Source: Omphiscola glabra
Taxonomy: Eukaryota > Mollusca > Gastropoda > Lymnaeidae
Direction: 5' to 3'
Assembly (NCBI GenBank): GCA_964017045.1
Contig: OZ024811.1
Location: 14,101,812-14,165,811 of the forward strand
Length of the DNA stretch: 64,000 nt
Positions 30,936 to 42,784 of this stretch are shown piece after piece. Positions within the stretch are counted from its first letter, which is position 1, and every line of letters starts with the position of its first letter. The translations under genes were made by a program, and so were the position numbers. The notes beneath the pieces were generated by a model. It was not told the DNA's origin and made no database searches. It saw only the letters and a program-made list of their open reading frames with translations.

Positions 30936-33900
30936 ATGATGGTTAATGTACTGAATCTTACAGCTTGTGTGGTGTTGTTGTGTGTCATGAAACTGGGTAA
31001 GTCTTACTTTAATCATTTTAACATCTAATGTAAAATGCACACCAATTTAATGTTTATACGACACACATACAAATTGTTTAGTGCTCACAACTCACATCTA
31101 ATGTTTATGCAAGTCAAAGGTCAATATTATAATTTGAAAAAATATTTTAAAATATTTAAAAAAACAGTTCTTTAGGTCTTAATTTCTTCAGTCGCTTCAT
31201 TATATTGAGTAAAAGAAAAGTAGTTTAGATTTGTATAATACCAACTGTGAAAAACTCAGAACCTTCGCGTCACTAAGATCTGTTTGTCAAGGTTTTTAAT
31301 CTGGCAGGTTGGGGTGGGGGGTAAAATTAGCTCCTTGTGGTTGTTTTTTTCATTCATAAAAAGTAGCTGTCTTACCCATGCAATGTTAACAAAATTATAC
31401 GATGATGCCATACGATTGTCAAACCCGCCTATAATGTATGTAAAAATGTTAGTGTGCTTGTGAAATATCTGTCATATCGTTCTCCTTTAACTAGAGATGG
31501 TAATCGAACCAAACACGAGCTGAACATGCCGAACTCGAACCTTCCTGACGACCGAACTTTAAAGTTAGACCTTAACGTATCGGACTGAGTACGAACCAAC
31601 AATGTTTTACGAATGTGACACAATTACTACTTCCGCTTATATTTTAAATTAAAACAAGAAAACCCATTTGCAAACCGATATTTGTGAACTTAAAATGATA
31701 TCTATTTTTTTTTTATTTAAATCGTCCCCTCCCTCACCCTTAACTAGCAAATTCCCATTCGCGCATATGCTTGTTTATGCACACCACAATCATTTAAAAC
31801 AAGAAAGATAAAAAATGGTTTACTTCTGTTTACACGTACCGACTTTTTAAATGTCTTGTTTATTCCCCTTTATACTAACGCTTGCATACGCAGAATTAAC
31901 ATGAGTTGGCAAATGATTTTTTTTTTTAAAGTAGAAATAATAAAATCAGGCTGTCGTTTGTTTTTCCCATAAGCGCAGGGCCGGATTAAGCTATTTTAGT
32001 GCCTAAGGCACAAATCCACATGGGTGGCCCCTTCTGCCCGGAACCCCTGATCTTTCACTGACCGTGACCGCTGGTATGTTCAATATTATTCAAAGAAAAC
32101 AGTTGTTAACAAATATGTTTGTAGTTTGTACTACTATCACTTATATAAAACCTACAATAAAGTATTTATGTATTAAAATTAATAGTTAATAAATTTTGAA
32201 ATAATAATAGACAAAAATACTTTATTTTTTATTAGATGAAAAAATCAAAAAGATATTGTCATTTACATTTTAAAGTTTTTTTTCCTAGATTTACATCTAG
32301 CGAAGTTTTTGAGTATATCGTCAAAGTTAATTTTGCGCAACACATCTGCCTCGATCATAAGCAGAGATAAGGAATCGAGCCTTTCTTGTTTCATTGTTGA
32401 TCTATTTGGATTTTTTGTACGTTTCAACTGAGAAAAAGAGCGCTCCGTTGAACAGTTAGTAACCATTAATTTTAAAAAATATGCGCAAGGCGATTTCAAG
32501 ATTTGGAAAGGCACACTCGATGTTGTCTCTAGCTATTACTTTGTATAATTCTCCATGATTGAACGTGTTGTTTTCCGATTTTGATGCAGGAAACTTGTGG
32601 CGAATACATGAATGAAACTGTTGTAGTTCAGTACATACATTATTGTTCAGATCTTTAGGATAAGCATTTATTAGTTCTTCACAGCACTGAGATGTTTGTG
32701 ATAGTGATACATCGACCAAACAAGAAAATCGAACTGCTACATCATTATATACTTGTCCTCGTCTACTCATTTCTGTCTCAAGTTTGTCAACAAGGGCGTA
32801 GAATGCAGATATACGAAATTTGTCTATGGCATTCAGAGATACCTCAGGGGCATCACCATCAAAGACCACTGTCGTTCGTTTACGATTACGGGTCAAAGTT
32901 GACTTATAATCTACACCTGGTGTTATTATTTTTGCAGCTTCTTCAAATCTGTCAAATTCATTCCTAGATTTATGCAAGTAATCTGCTAGTGAAGAATACA
33001 AATCAGCACACGTTTTCATGTTCACATGATCATTTTGTGTCTATTACTAAGGGGTTCCCTGTCGAATTAATTAATTAATGTTATTATTTTAATATTATTT
33101 ATTGAAAATATTAAAAATGGTTTATTTTTTTTTATAAAACTTCCCAAACATTTTTAAAATTCGAATACGGCCGCATTATTTATTTACAAGCCGAGTGAGT
33201 CCGCATGGTCCGCATTTTACCCATTACCATTTACCAGGAGTTTTAAAAAAAAATTTATGCACTTAATTTTTAAGCATTCAAGATTGTACCAAACTTGAAT
33301 GTGAATTTTTATTATAATGTATTTCTTCATTTTCATAGCACATGTTCAATTTTCAGTTGTTTCTGGGCTTAAATTTGTTCAAAAAAATATTTTCTTGAGG
33401 ACTTGTGGTGCCCCCAAACGCTTGGTTCCCAAGGCACGTGCCTTGTTTGCCTAGAGGTTAATCCGGCCCTGCTTAAGCGTGTATATGAAAAGTACAGAAA
33501 TATGAGGGGGGATATTTTTTTTTATTACATATATTGACATTCACATAAAATTGTTCGGGAAAAGGGTTAGTCGGAACCAAATGAAGATATTGAAATAAAA
33601 TGTCAACGTCAAAGTGTAGTGCAATTAGTTACGTACATCTACCTACGTATCACCATCACTAATAAGCTTACGTGGTTAGGTCACCAACAAATAATACACA
33701 CGACAGCCTCTCAAACACCAATTTATCTTAAAAATTTGATCTATTTTTGTGCATCCGCGAAAGCAAATTATTAAGTTATTCAGCATCGCAACGGCCGAGA
33801 GCGTAATACAGATTACGTGGAAATTCATAATTCCCCACGGAGCATCGACTGAATAGACTGAGTAGACTGAATAGACTCATCGAGAAAACAAATTTAAGAA

Positions 33901-35210
33901 TACAAAAATGCATTTTAAAAAAAAATATATTGAAAAAAAAAATTACAGAGAATATATCTCACCCCAAAACAATTTAATTAATATCAGCATGAACCCCTAC
34001 GTTAAAATAAGGACCAAATAACAGTCAGAGTCGATAAAGATTATTCTCAGAGACATTGCTGAAATCGATCGTTTCATTTTTGGATTTCAGCCTTTTCATT
34101 TGTGAAGTATTGTTCTGCATGCTAAATATCTTGTAAATAGTCTTTAAATCGGTGGCCTGGTAAAGTCTAGTACTCTCCTTTGAGGCACCCAGGCGCAGAT
34201 TCTGTAAAACTCTTAGTTCATTTCCATTTATCAGTTGGTGGGTTGGTGAAATATGTAGCTTTTTTGTACCTACTTAAAAAAACTCGAATCTACTGTATTT
34301 CATCAATTTCATTTCTCACTCCTGTTTTCTACTTCATTTTTTGAAGTTTTCACCCAATTCTCTAGAAAGTTTAACGTGAGATAAACCTTTTTTTTCTTCT
34401 AAATTTAAACTTTCAGGATATGATGCTGACGCTCAGGCACTTCAAGTAGATGTCTCCGAAGGGCGTGGAGGACATGGGAAGCCATTTGTTTACGGGTCAC
34501 CTGCTGGACCTTTGAGTGCTCGAGGACGTGGGGGATCTGGACGGCAATGGGTTGGTGGTAGTCCTGGAAGCAATGGACCGCCAGGGACACCTGGCCAAAA
34601 TGGTTCGCCCGGGGTAGATTATCAAGTTGAAGCCGTCGCGGCTGCTGGGGCGCCTGGACTTGCCGGGGAAGATGGTGCACCCGGACAACCCGGGTTACCT
34701 GGTCATGCTGGTGCAGCCGGAGCTGCTGGAGGCGCTGGGGTTAAAGGTGGCCCTGGAGGTGCAGGTGGGCCTGGGGGTAATGGGGGACCTGGGACAGACG
34801 GCGGACCTGGAGGTGCCGGTGGGGCCGGAGGTGTTGGGGGTGCTGGTGGAGCTGGGGGAGCCGGGGCTGACGGCGGAAATGGGGGTACTGGGGGACAGGC
34901 TGGTTTCGGCGCTAATGGGAGTCCAACGGGTGGATCTGGGGGTGCCGGTGCATCCGGAGGTACTGGGGGTGTTGGTGGGGCTGGGGGGACAAGTGGCAAT
35001 GGGGGTGATGGAGGAAACGCTGGTGACGGGGCAAATGGGGGCAACGGTGTAAATGATGGAACTGGGGGTGCTGGGGGAGTTGGGGGAACTGGAGGGGCTG
35101 GCGGGGCAGGGTTTAATGGGGGCCAAGCAGGGCATGCTGGCCATGGGGGCGATGGGGGTGCTAATGGACCTTGGTATGTTAGCGGACCAGGGGGTAGAGT
35201 GGAAAAGTAA
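30936..35210 (+). CDS. Secreted collagen-like/Gly-Gly-X protein, Kazal domain lost (copy 4)
   Basis: Exons 30936-30996 and 34417-35210 give 284 residues. The leader is MMVNVLNLTACVVLLCVMKL. Exon 2 opens GYDADAQALQVDVS, then collagen-like triplets (GPPGTPGQNGSPG and similar) to about residue 115. GGX repeats follow with recurring GGNGGDGGNAGDG-type segments. It ends WYVSGPGGRVEK. The TAA comes before the position where DEACY should start. The following 3' UTR (about 35245-35320) still matches the codons for the last Kazal Cys and the tail in the Kazal copies, so the domain was deleted internally and its end is now untranslated. The intron is 3.4 kb and carries a hAT element (31976-33471). The leader, splice sites and frame are intact, and the product should be secreted. 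Confidence 0.84.
31976..33471. mobile_element. hAT element with broken ZMYM1-like transposase, in intron of copy 4
   Basis: Ends CAGGGCCGGATTAAG and TTAATCCGGCCCTG are inverted. The 8-bp flanks CATAAGCG (31968-31975) and CTTAAGCG (33472-33479) differ at one base. Minus-strand frames at 33025-32456 and 32514-32263 encode the C-terminal part of a ZMYM1-like hAT protein, including NCSTERSFSQLKR, the hAT dimerisation motif. They are offset by a frameshift and lack the N-terminal DNA-binding and catalytic regions, so it is non-autonomous. Confidence 0.85.
33480..34416 (+). other. 3' part of copy 4 intron
   Basis: Shares TAATAAGCTTA and neighbouring words with the copy 1 intron; ends in a pyrimidine-rich tract and CAG. 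No gene. Confidence 0.6.
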
Positions 35211-35929
35211 GAAATAGAATAACTCCTGCTCTCACAATCGATTGTTACGCGTGACCAAAGGGAGACCGTCGAGACAAAGTTGAATACTTTTTTTCAGTTG
35301 AAATTATGCTCCAGAACAGAGCATTACTTAATTAATGTTGAACTGTAAAAAAAATATTTTATAACAATATCAAGAAATATATCTGCTTGAATTTTTTTAT
35401 ATTAAGAATGTTTATGTTTTGCTATTAATACAAGAATTAATGTCCAACGGAAAAGGGGGCAATTTTTCTTCAATCTTATTGATATATATATATAAATTAT
35501 TTTTGTTATTATGTTATGGGTTTCTTGTCTTAAGTATGGCTTACACTTATACTAACAAAATCACGTATTTTTACACAATCATTTATAAAGCTCACAATGT
35601 GTATTTATATTAAGCATCTCTTACAGCTATAAATAACATATTTAACTATACAGTCATTTATAAATTTCAGAATGTGTGTTTTGAACATTATTTTTTAAAA
35701 AAATATTTCATTTATTTGTCAATAAATAATATGATTGTCTAAAATGTAACGTTGTTTGGTTGTTTGATTGTTTGTTGATTGTTTGATGTTTTTTTGCTGT
35801 CGGGTTGGGATTTTTGTTATCATGTGTTGTTTTTTAATTTGTAAACAATAAATATAAATTAAGATAATTATCTTTTGTTTGTTAAGGAAATTTATAAAGC
35901 AGTATATTTTGTATTATGCAAATGTACAA
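35211..35929 (+). other. 3' UTR of copy 4 with Kazal-tail remnant
   Basis: 35245-35320 aligns with the codons for the last Kazal Cys and tail (GTGACCAAAGGGAGACC, GAGACAAAGTTGAATAC). CCAGAACAGAGCATTACTTA then matches the family 3' UTR. Confidence 0.6.
35721..35726 (+). terminator. Conserved poly(A) signal, copy 4
   Basis: AATAAATAAT followed by GTCTAAAATGTAACGTTG, aligned with the family poly(A) region. Confidence 0.5.
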
Positions 35930-36600
35930 TCAGTCGGTTCAGATGTTTTCCCAAATGTAATTTAGTATTAACAAAATGCTGTTAGGGGCAATTCTTAATT
36001 AACATCATACTATTTAACTTGATTAACGAAACAAAAAAAACAACAAACAAACAACAACAACAACCGCTACCCCCCCCCACACACACACACACACACACAC
36101 GCAAATCAAAAAAAAAAAACCATAAACAAATTCCTCACAAAAAAGTAAGACACTCTTGTAGCATGACGCAGATCTCTGACTTCAAGCTTCCCCTAGATCA
36201 TAGATGCGAGATGTCATTTGTGGATGGCACATTAGTCTATGCAAATTTTCAACTGATTGTTAGCGCACTATTCACAAAGCAGTAACGTAAACTTAATATG
36301 GCTCTGAATTAATTTACAGAATAAATCCCTCCCCCCCCCCCAAAACAAAAACACACTTTTTTTTTTCTTGGCAAACAAAGAGTCTCAGACCACATGGGAG
36401 GTGACAAAACCAATAATATGAAGTTATTATTTTTTTTTAAAATATAGAAATTTCTGAATGAAATAAGGCCTTAAAATTGAAATGTTTGATACTCTTACCT
36501 GGACGAAAGTATTCAACTCAATTCGCAATCTTACCCTTAAAGATCTTCAGGACTTCATCTTATTCTCTGATGCATACCTGGTAGTTTAGAGTGACCCAGT
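35930..36600. repeat. Intergenic paralogous block D after copy 4
   Basis: Shares ACAAAATGCTGTTAGGGG, GAGATGTCATTTGTGGATGG, AATATGGCTCTGAATT and GAAATAAGGCCTTAAAATTG with the blocks at 5.9, 24.4 and 27 kb. An ACACAC run at 36078-36100 and poly(C) are internal. Confidence 0.5.
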
Positions 36601-37010
36601 GAAGTCTTTTAGAAAAAATATACTTTAAAAAAAAATTAGTTTAAATGAAATAACGGTTAAATTTAGCTTTGCATATTTTGACCATAAAGGAATTAGAAAT
36701 TAAATAGATAATTTAAGTAGATTTAGATCTAAAATTTGTCTACACATTTAAACTGTTAATTAACACTGAAGTCTAAGTTTTTTTTTGTTTTTTTTTTCAA
36801 TCATCGTCACAGGTAACAAGTAATTTCATCTCAGAAAATTAACTTTAAAAAAAATTAATGTACCTGTGAAATAAAAATGTGATTGGTTTATGAATAAACT
36901 CAACACTCTAACGATAGAGGTAGGCAGCCGGTAAAGAACAATCCCATTTACACCACCGTGAATGCCTAAATTAATGTTGGTAAGTAAAGCAATGGGCCCA
37001 CACTATAATG

Positions 37011-37208
37011 CAGTGGTTCTCAACCTTCTTAATGCCGTAATCCGAAAATACAGTTCCTCATGTTGTGGCGATCCCCGACCACAACATTATTTTCCTTGCT
37101 ACTTCGCAACTGTAGAGTATATGTGTTAGCCGATGGTCTTAGGCGACCCATGTGAAAGGGTCGTTCGACCCCCCAAAGGGGTCGCGACCCACATGCTGAG
37201 AACCGCCG
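37011..37208. mobile_element. SPIN-like hAT MITE, complete
   Basis: Starts CAGTGGTTCTCAACCTTC, ends GCTGAGAACCGCCG. A perfect 8-bp target duplication CTATAATG lies at 37003-37010 and 37209-37216. The interior has the GGTCGTTCGACC and GGGGTCGCGACCC palindromes of the family. Confidence 0.87.
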
Positions 37209-37454
37209 CTATAATGTATTACATACAAAATACATTTTAACCTATTTTTAGTATATATTTCGCATCTGGTGTGGCTGGTTCATATTCACAGCCGGGCCTC
37301 CCTCTGCACAACATGTTTTAGTTATATAGTAATAGTACTGAGTGGTAAAACAAAAAACAATCTGTAGAGCAGTGAGCGTTTTGCGTGACGGTTGAACTCA
37401 AGTAAAAAGGTTGAATTTTTTTTCGGAGGCAGCTATTATATTAATCAATAAAGC

Positions 37455-37638
37455 GGCACGGGTAGGGTGTAGGACTGTCTGTTGGCACATTGTTTACAGG
37501 CCGGAATGTTGGGTGTAGGTCTGTCTGAAGGGCAATATTTGTAAAACCCCGCAGGTAGGGTTTAGGCCTGTCTGTAGGCCTATTGTTTATGCTCAAAATA
37601 CCTGGATCCGGTGTAAAAAATATGCCCCAGTGAGCCCT

Positions 37639-37696
<58 letters not shown>

Positions 37697-38090
37697 CGCT
37701 TCTGTCAGGTAAGATTGTTGATTTTTTTCGGAGGTGACTTTTATATTAATCAATAAAGAGCCACGGGTATTGTGTATGAGTATCTGTAAAACTGTCTGTA
37801 GGACTTATTGCAGGACTATTGATTTAAGGCCGTCAGATAGGGTGTAGGACTAATTATTGTAAGCCTATTGTTTAAAAGCATGAACGGAGGGTGTAGGACT
37901 GGCTGTAGGACTATTATTTAAAAGCCGGCACGTGAGGTGTAGGACTGGCTGTAGGACTATTCTTTAAAGACTGACAGGTAAGGTGTAGGACTGGCTGTAG
38001 GACTATTGTTTAAAAGCCGGGATGTAACGTGTAAGATTGGCTGTAATACTATTCTCTAAAGACCGGCAGGTAAGGTTTAGGCCTATTGTT
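37455..38090. repeat. Degenerate minisatellite, about 45-60 bp units
   Basis: Words GTGTAGGACTGGCTGTAGGA, CTATTGTTTAAAAGCCGG and CAGGTAAGGTGTAGG recur. Interrupted by an (AT)n run at 37640-37695. Confidence 0.7.
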
Positions 38091-38672
38091 TATAGTAAAT
38101 GAGAAATATTTTTTTTTGTAACACTTTGACCCAACGGGTATTTTCTCAAACAACACCGTTCCGGTGTAAAGAAAAACAAAACTATATCCATTTAATCCCT
38201 GGTAACCTATTATTTTATAATGATAATGTGACGCGATGAGATTAGATAAAAAAATTGATGTGGTGTTCAAGTTCAAGGTAACGTGACATATTCCAACATC
38301 AACATATGTCGCGAAGCTTCATAAGTTATAAAATAAAAACCTCAAGGGTGTTGTCCAGGCTCAATGAGAGAGCTCTATACACCAAGCGTTAAGCCTAAGC
38401 CACGGGTTGTGTGACGATGCACGGGAGATTGGTTTCTTTCATCAGATTCTTTCACACGTTCACGCGTCTTAATCACACCGAATTGAACACAAATCCCTTT
38501 TCCAACAGCCATTGTCAGCTTTCATCCAGAGCAGAATTATATATTAGACTGTAAAATGAATCCAAATACATGTATAGTAGAGAGCGATTTGCTATAAGTA
38601 GAAGCTTATTGTATAATCTTTCTCCAGAAAGTTCTCTCATCGACTGCTCAACGAAATATCACGCACACAAAA

Positions 38673-38845
38673 GGGTCGGTTCACACGATCACATTTTCCT
38701 TCAAGCACTTGATGAAATTCGTGTATGAAGCCTAGTCACAACTTTCAAATTACTATTTGATCAAATTCCCCTCAAAAGAAACCACGCACAAAATAGTGCG
38801 TTCATACAACAATTTGACGCGAAATTTGATCGTGTGAACTTACGC
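38673..38845. mobile_element. PIF/Harbinger-like MITE, member 2
   Basis: Starts GGGTCGGTTCACACGATCAC and ends GATCGTGTGAACTTACGC; flanked by AAA on both sides. The interior matches member 3 closely. Confidence 0.7.
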
Positions 38846-39292
38846 AAAGGCAAACAATAGACCCGACGTCACAGTTACCATAAAAATTCGTCACACGCCC
38901 TAAATGCGGGGCGGGGGGGGGGGGGAGGGATCGTTCATTAAAGCTAAATTACTACACGAGACATACCACGCACAATAAAACACGATATTTGGCGCGAAAT
39001 AATCACTATTGAATACCCATACTCGACACGCCGTCTAAGTCATAAGCTAGGATGAATAAGTTAAAAAAGGAATTAATCTTTCTGGTTCTATCTGCATCTC
39101 TTCTGTCTCTCTCCTGCTTGGTCATCAGGGTCACTGAACTTTTAGTAAAAAAAAAGATAAACTTTTTGTTTGTCATATGTCTTGTTCATGCATATTCATT
39201 AAAACCATCGTTGCAGTCTCTACTACTGCTAGTTAACACTAAAACTAAAGATTAAACGTACCTCTAATAGGTATACGAGATAAACATGGTAA

Positions 39293-39465
39293 GGGTCGGT
39301 TCACACGATCAAATTTTCCTTCAAGCATTTGATGCAATTCGTGTTTGAAGCCTTGTCACAACTTTTAAATTACTATTTGATCAAATTTCCCAAAAAAGAA
39401 ACCACGCACAAAATAGTGCGTTCATACAACAATTTGACGCGAAATTTGATCGTGTGAACCGACCC
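39293..39465. mobile_element. PIF/Harbinger-like MITE, member 3
   Basis: Starts GGGTCGGTTCACACGATCAA and ends GATCGTGTGAACCGACCC, flanked by TAA on both sides. It is the best preserved member and only 447 bp from member 2's right end. Confidence 0.78.
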
Positions 39466-39787
39466 TAAGAAGGACGACTCAAACCAAATACGCCTTTAAA
39501 CAAACACAAAAAGTACCGGTAATAAATGAATACATCAATTTTATTGCAACTACACAGGTCCTGAATTATTGTAGGCCAAAGGAGTTATTTTTGTGTGGAC
39601 ATTTTAGACAGTATTTATCTTGCACATGAAAGCGTTTATAAATTATTTATTAAAAATCCTATAAATCTAAAAAAAAAAAATCAACTACACTCTTAAAATA
39701 TGTGTGCGTCTGGCTTTTCTAAACTTGAGACAAGAAAAATTATAAACCATATTTTTTATTTTTTTTTAATTTTTATAAAAGCCTACT

Positions 39788-40139
39788 GAAATTAAAAAGT
39801 ATCGAATTGATCATTTGGTCTAAAGTGAAATTAAAAAGTATCGAATAATCATTTGGTCTAAAGTGAAATTAAAAAGTATCGAATTGATCATTTGGTCTAA
39901 AGTGAAATTAAAAAGTATCGAATTGATCATTTGGTCTAAAGTGAAATTAAAAAGTATCGAATTGATCATTTGGTCTAAAGTGAAATTAAAAAGTATAGAA
40001 TTGATCATTTGGTCTAAAGTGAAATTAAAAAGTATAGAATTGATCATTTGGTCTAAAGTGAAATTAAAAAGTATAGAATTGATCATTTGGTCTAAAGTGA
40101 AATTAAAAAGTATCGAATTGATCATTTGGTCTAAAGTGA
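39788..40139. repeat. 39-bp AT-rich minisatellite, nine units
   Basis: Units contain GAAATTAAAAAGTATCGAAT and TGATCATTTGGTCTAAAGT. The unit is a multiple of three, so both strands show open 13-residue repeats. It has no sequence relation to the 39-bp coding repeat of copy 5. Confidence 0.9.
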
Positions 40140-40199
40140 AGCACTTGTTTATGATGATCTGTTCCTGTGTCCCATTGCGTTTCTTTTTGTTGAGAAAAT

Positions 40200-40460
40200 G
40201 AGCGGAAAAAAAAAATAGGAAAACCTGAAAGAAAAAAAAGAAGGACGCACAAAACAACGAACGTGTCGGCAAGAAGCCTTCTTCGGTGAACAAACAACAG
40301 TAAAGACAAAATAAACTTTAAAAAAAAAAAATAATAACACGTAGCTAAATTGTGGTTTTCGAGAGGACAGGAGGAGGAATGGGATAGTAGATGAGAGATT
40401 AAATACAGGAAATATGGGACGGAAGAGAGGAAAAGTAAGTCCACGGCGATTGGTCGTATC
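40200..40460. repeat. Intergenic paralogous block (pair with 55815-56095)
   Basis: Shares CAAAACAACG, GAGATTAAATACAGG, GGAAAAGTAAGTCCAC and GATTGGTCGTA with 55815-56095. It is part of the duplicated landscape between gene copies. Confidence 0.5.
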
Positions 40461-41299
40461 GAGGACCGGTAAGGGAGGCACTTGGTGCAGAAAAAAAGTA
40501 TTAACAAGTGAATGAGAACATGACATGCATGTCTTGTGGTGTCAAGGTTCCATAAGTCTGGATCAGTATGTTTTCCGAATTCACCCGCTTTGTTGTGTTT
40601 GTACAGGACAACAAACTGGCAGCAAACAACAAACGAAATACATACTGAAATGTATACAAATAATTTTAAATGTAATTTTTTTAAATTTGAAATTATTTAA
40701 CCAATAAATCAAATTATAATCCTAAAGTTAAAAAAAAATGACTTTAAAACGATGGATTATCCAATCTCACAATAAGCCATCGTTCTAATAATACTAATAT
40801 GGATAGTTCATCTATAGTCGAACTGGAGATTGATGAAAATTAACACGAATTACTTACTGATATCGGAATCCTACAACATTTTGCCCTAATCATACGCTAT
40901 ATAATAACTTCCTTTTTTTAAAATGATCATTGAACCAAATTTAAAAAAAACAACATAAAACATATGCTATACAAAGGAAAAATTTTAAAGAGTAGATCTA
41001 ACACGTAAATTAAATTTATTAGCAAAAATTAAAACAGCTCAATAAAATATTATGATTTCTTGTCGTGGCAATATTTTTTATTAATCCTAGGCTATATGAA
41101 TATGTGATTAATTTAGGTTAAGCTTATTAATGAGTATCAACTTCATACATAATGGACTAAAAAACAAACAAATAATAAATATTTATTACTCATACCAGAG
41201 TATATAGGGTCTATGCCCTATGATGTACTATAAATTAACAAAAATCATTGTGTTTAATGATTTGATTATGCATTTTTTAACATTAGGCCTTCTAGCCTT
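40461..41299. other. No gene recognised
   Basis: AT-rich spacer; short open frames are not convincing. Confidence 0.55.
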
Positions 41300-41520
41300 A
41301 TAAATTATTCAGCATCATCATCATCAGTGGCACAACAGCCCACGTAGGGCCCTTACCTGCACCACCCTTCCATTATGATCGACCCATGACGTTCCGCCTC
41401 CACGTGCGAACCCCCAACTGGTGTTAAGTCTTTCTTTACATCGTCAATCCATCTCAGTTTTGCTGCTCTACAATCTGGCGTCCTATCAAAAAGTCCTGCC
41501 CTGCGCAATCTTACTTTTTT
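41300..41520 (-). mobile_element. Non-LTR retrotransposon C-terminal fragment
   Basis: The minus strand reads DCRAAKLRWIDDVKKDL, then a stop, then a tail of GATGATGATGATG at 41310-41322. Typical of the end of LINE RT ORFs. It is 5'-truncated. Confidence 0.65.
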
Positions 41521-42289
41521 TTAAAATTGTTGCGACTTACACTTACAATTTATTACACAAACAAAATGCCTAACTTAAATAAACAGACCAACGTTAGGCC
41601 TAACTAATATAGAATAATAATTTAGTTATTGTTATCCTCTTTAGGATAAATATAATTTAGGCTAATATATAATTACAGGCTAAGTACATTAGAAAGTTGA
41701 TTACTCAAACGCTGATTATCAGAATCGGGTTGTAATCGAATTTCGAACTGTCAATTTCTTGTGGTATGAAGATCGTATGGCATGGAGCACTGACCTACAA
41801 TTAATTAGAAGAAAATAACTCCAAACCCTGTCACCAAACCACGTTAAAATCAAATTTGAAATAGATGAATATTGTTGATTACTCTGTAAAATAAATCCCT
41901 CATGCGTGTATTTTGCATACCATTAGACGAAAAGAAAGGATAAGTCCTAGATAATTTAATGCACTAACCCAGCGGTTCTCAACCTGTGGGAGGGCGGCTG
42001 GGGTGGGGGGGGGGGGGTCAAGCTTCCAGCTGCTTGACTTCAACAAACAAATCTCAGCAGTAGTAAAAAAAAAAGCCACCATTAAAAAATAACAAATTAG
42101 AAAAAATTACCGCCACCGACTGACCGCACCTTTCACAACACCCTTGAAAAAAAACCCATAAAAGCTTTTTTTTTAAAAAAAAACATAACGTTATAATCCA
42201 CATTGTAAAAATTGTATTTGTATTGAATCGGACGTCAACGCCAAAAATAAAATTAAAATTTTTTCTTTCAAAACCTTATTGGTACGGCA
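41521..42289. other. No gene recognised
   Basis: AT-rich with a SPIN-like end at 41970 and a G run near 42003-42017. Confidence 0.55.
41970..42020. mobile_element. SPIN-like MITE end fragment
   Basis: Only the terminal CAGCGGTTCTCAACCTGTGG is recognisable before a G-rich run. Confidence 0.45.
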
Positions 42290-42560
42290 GATGGTGACAA
42301 AGTTATGTCATGTGTCCTTGACCTAGGCCAGTATATTGGGGATGGAAGGTCTCCTTTTAAACTGCGACGTAAATTTGCTCTTTGACACGTATAAAAGTTA
42401 CTACGTTTTGTACCAGCTAAGCTTTTTCTCTATCCGACATTATTCTGAAACAGCGCAAGGCCTCTTGACGGATAGATTACATTGTGGAAAAAAAATGTTT
42501 CATTTTGAAAACCGTAATGTACTATATATATGTATAAACGTGTTGGCTATTTATGTAGCT
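42290..42560 (+). other. Conserved far-upstream block, copy 5
   Basis: Collinear with the others: GATGGTGACAAAG, TGTCCTTGACCTAGGCCA, TTTTAAACTGCGACGTAAAT, GACACGTATAAAAGTTAC, TCTGAAACAGC, and GAAAACCGTAATGTACTAT. Confidence 0.5.
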
Positions 42561-42784
42561 CACTACCATTGTTATCATGTGTAATCCTTGTTGTATACTT
42601 ACGGCACGTCACATATACTGGTTACATACATAGAGGTAAAAATGTTCAGTGTTTATCTATGATAGTAATTCTAAACAATCTTGATAACTTGAAATAAATT
42701 TCAAATATAAAAATAAAGGGTTTTGTGTGTATATTTTAATTTTTTTTCCGTGGGGGGGGGGTCTCTCTTGAATTTGCAATTACC

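Noticed and set aside
32692..32967. Plus-strand open frame within the hAT element
   Set aside because: It is the complement of the ZMYM1-like transposase frame on the minus strand, where the recognisable motifs lie.
39820..40293. Minus-strand open frame of 13-residue repeats (FTLDQMINSILFN)
   Set aside because: It is produced by a 39-bp AT-rich minisatellite open on both strands; no other coding evidence.
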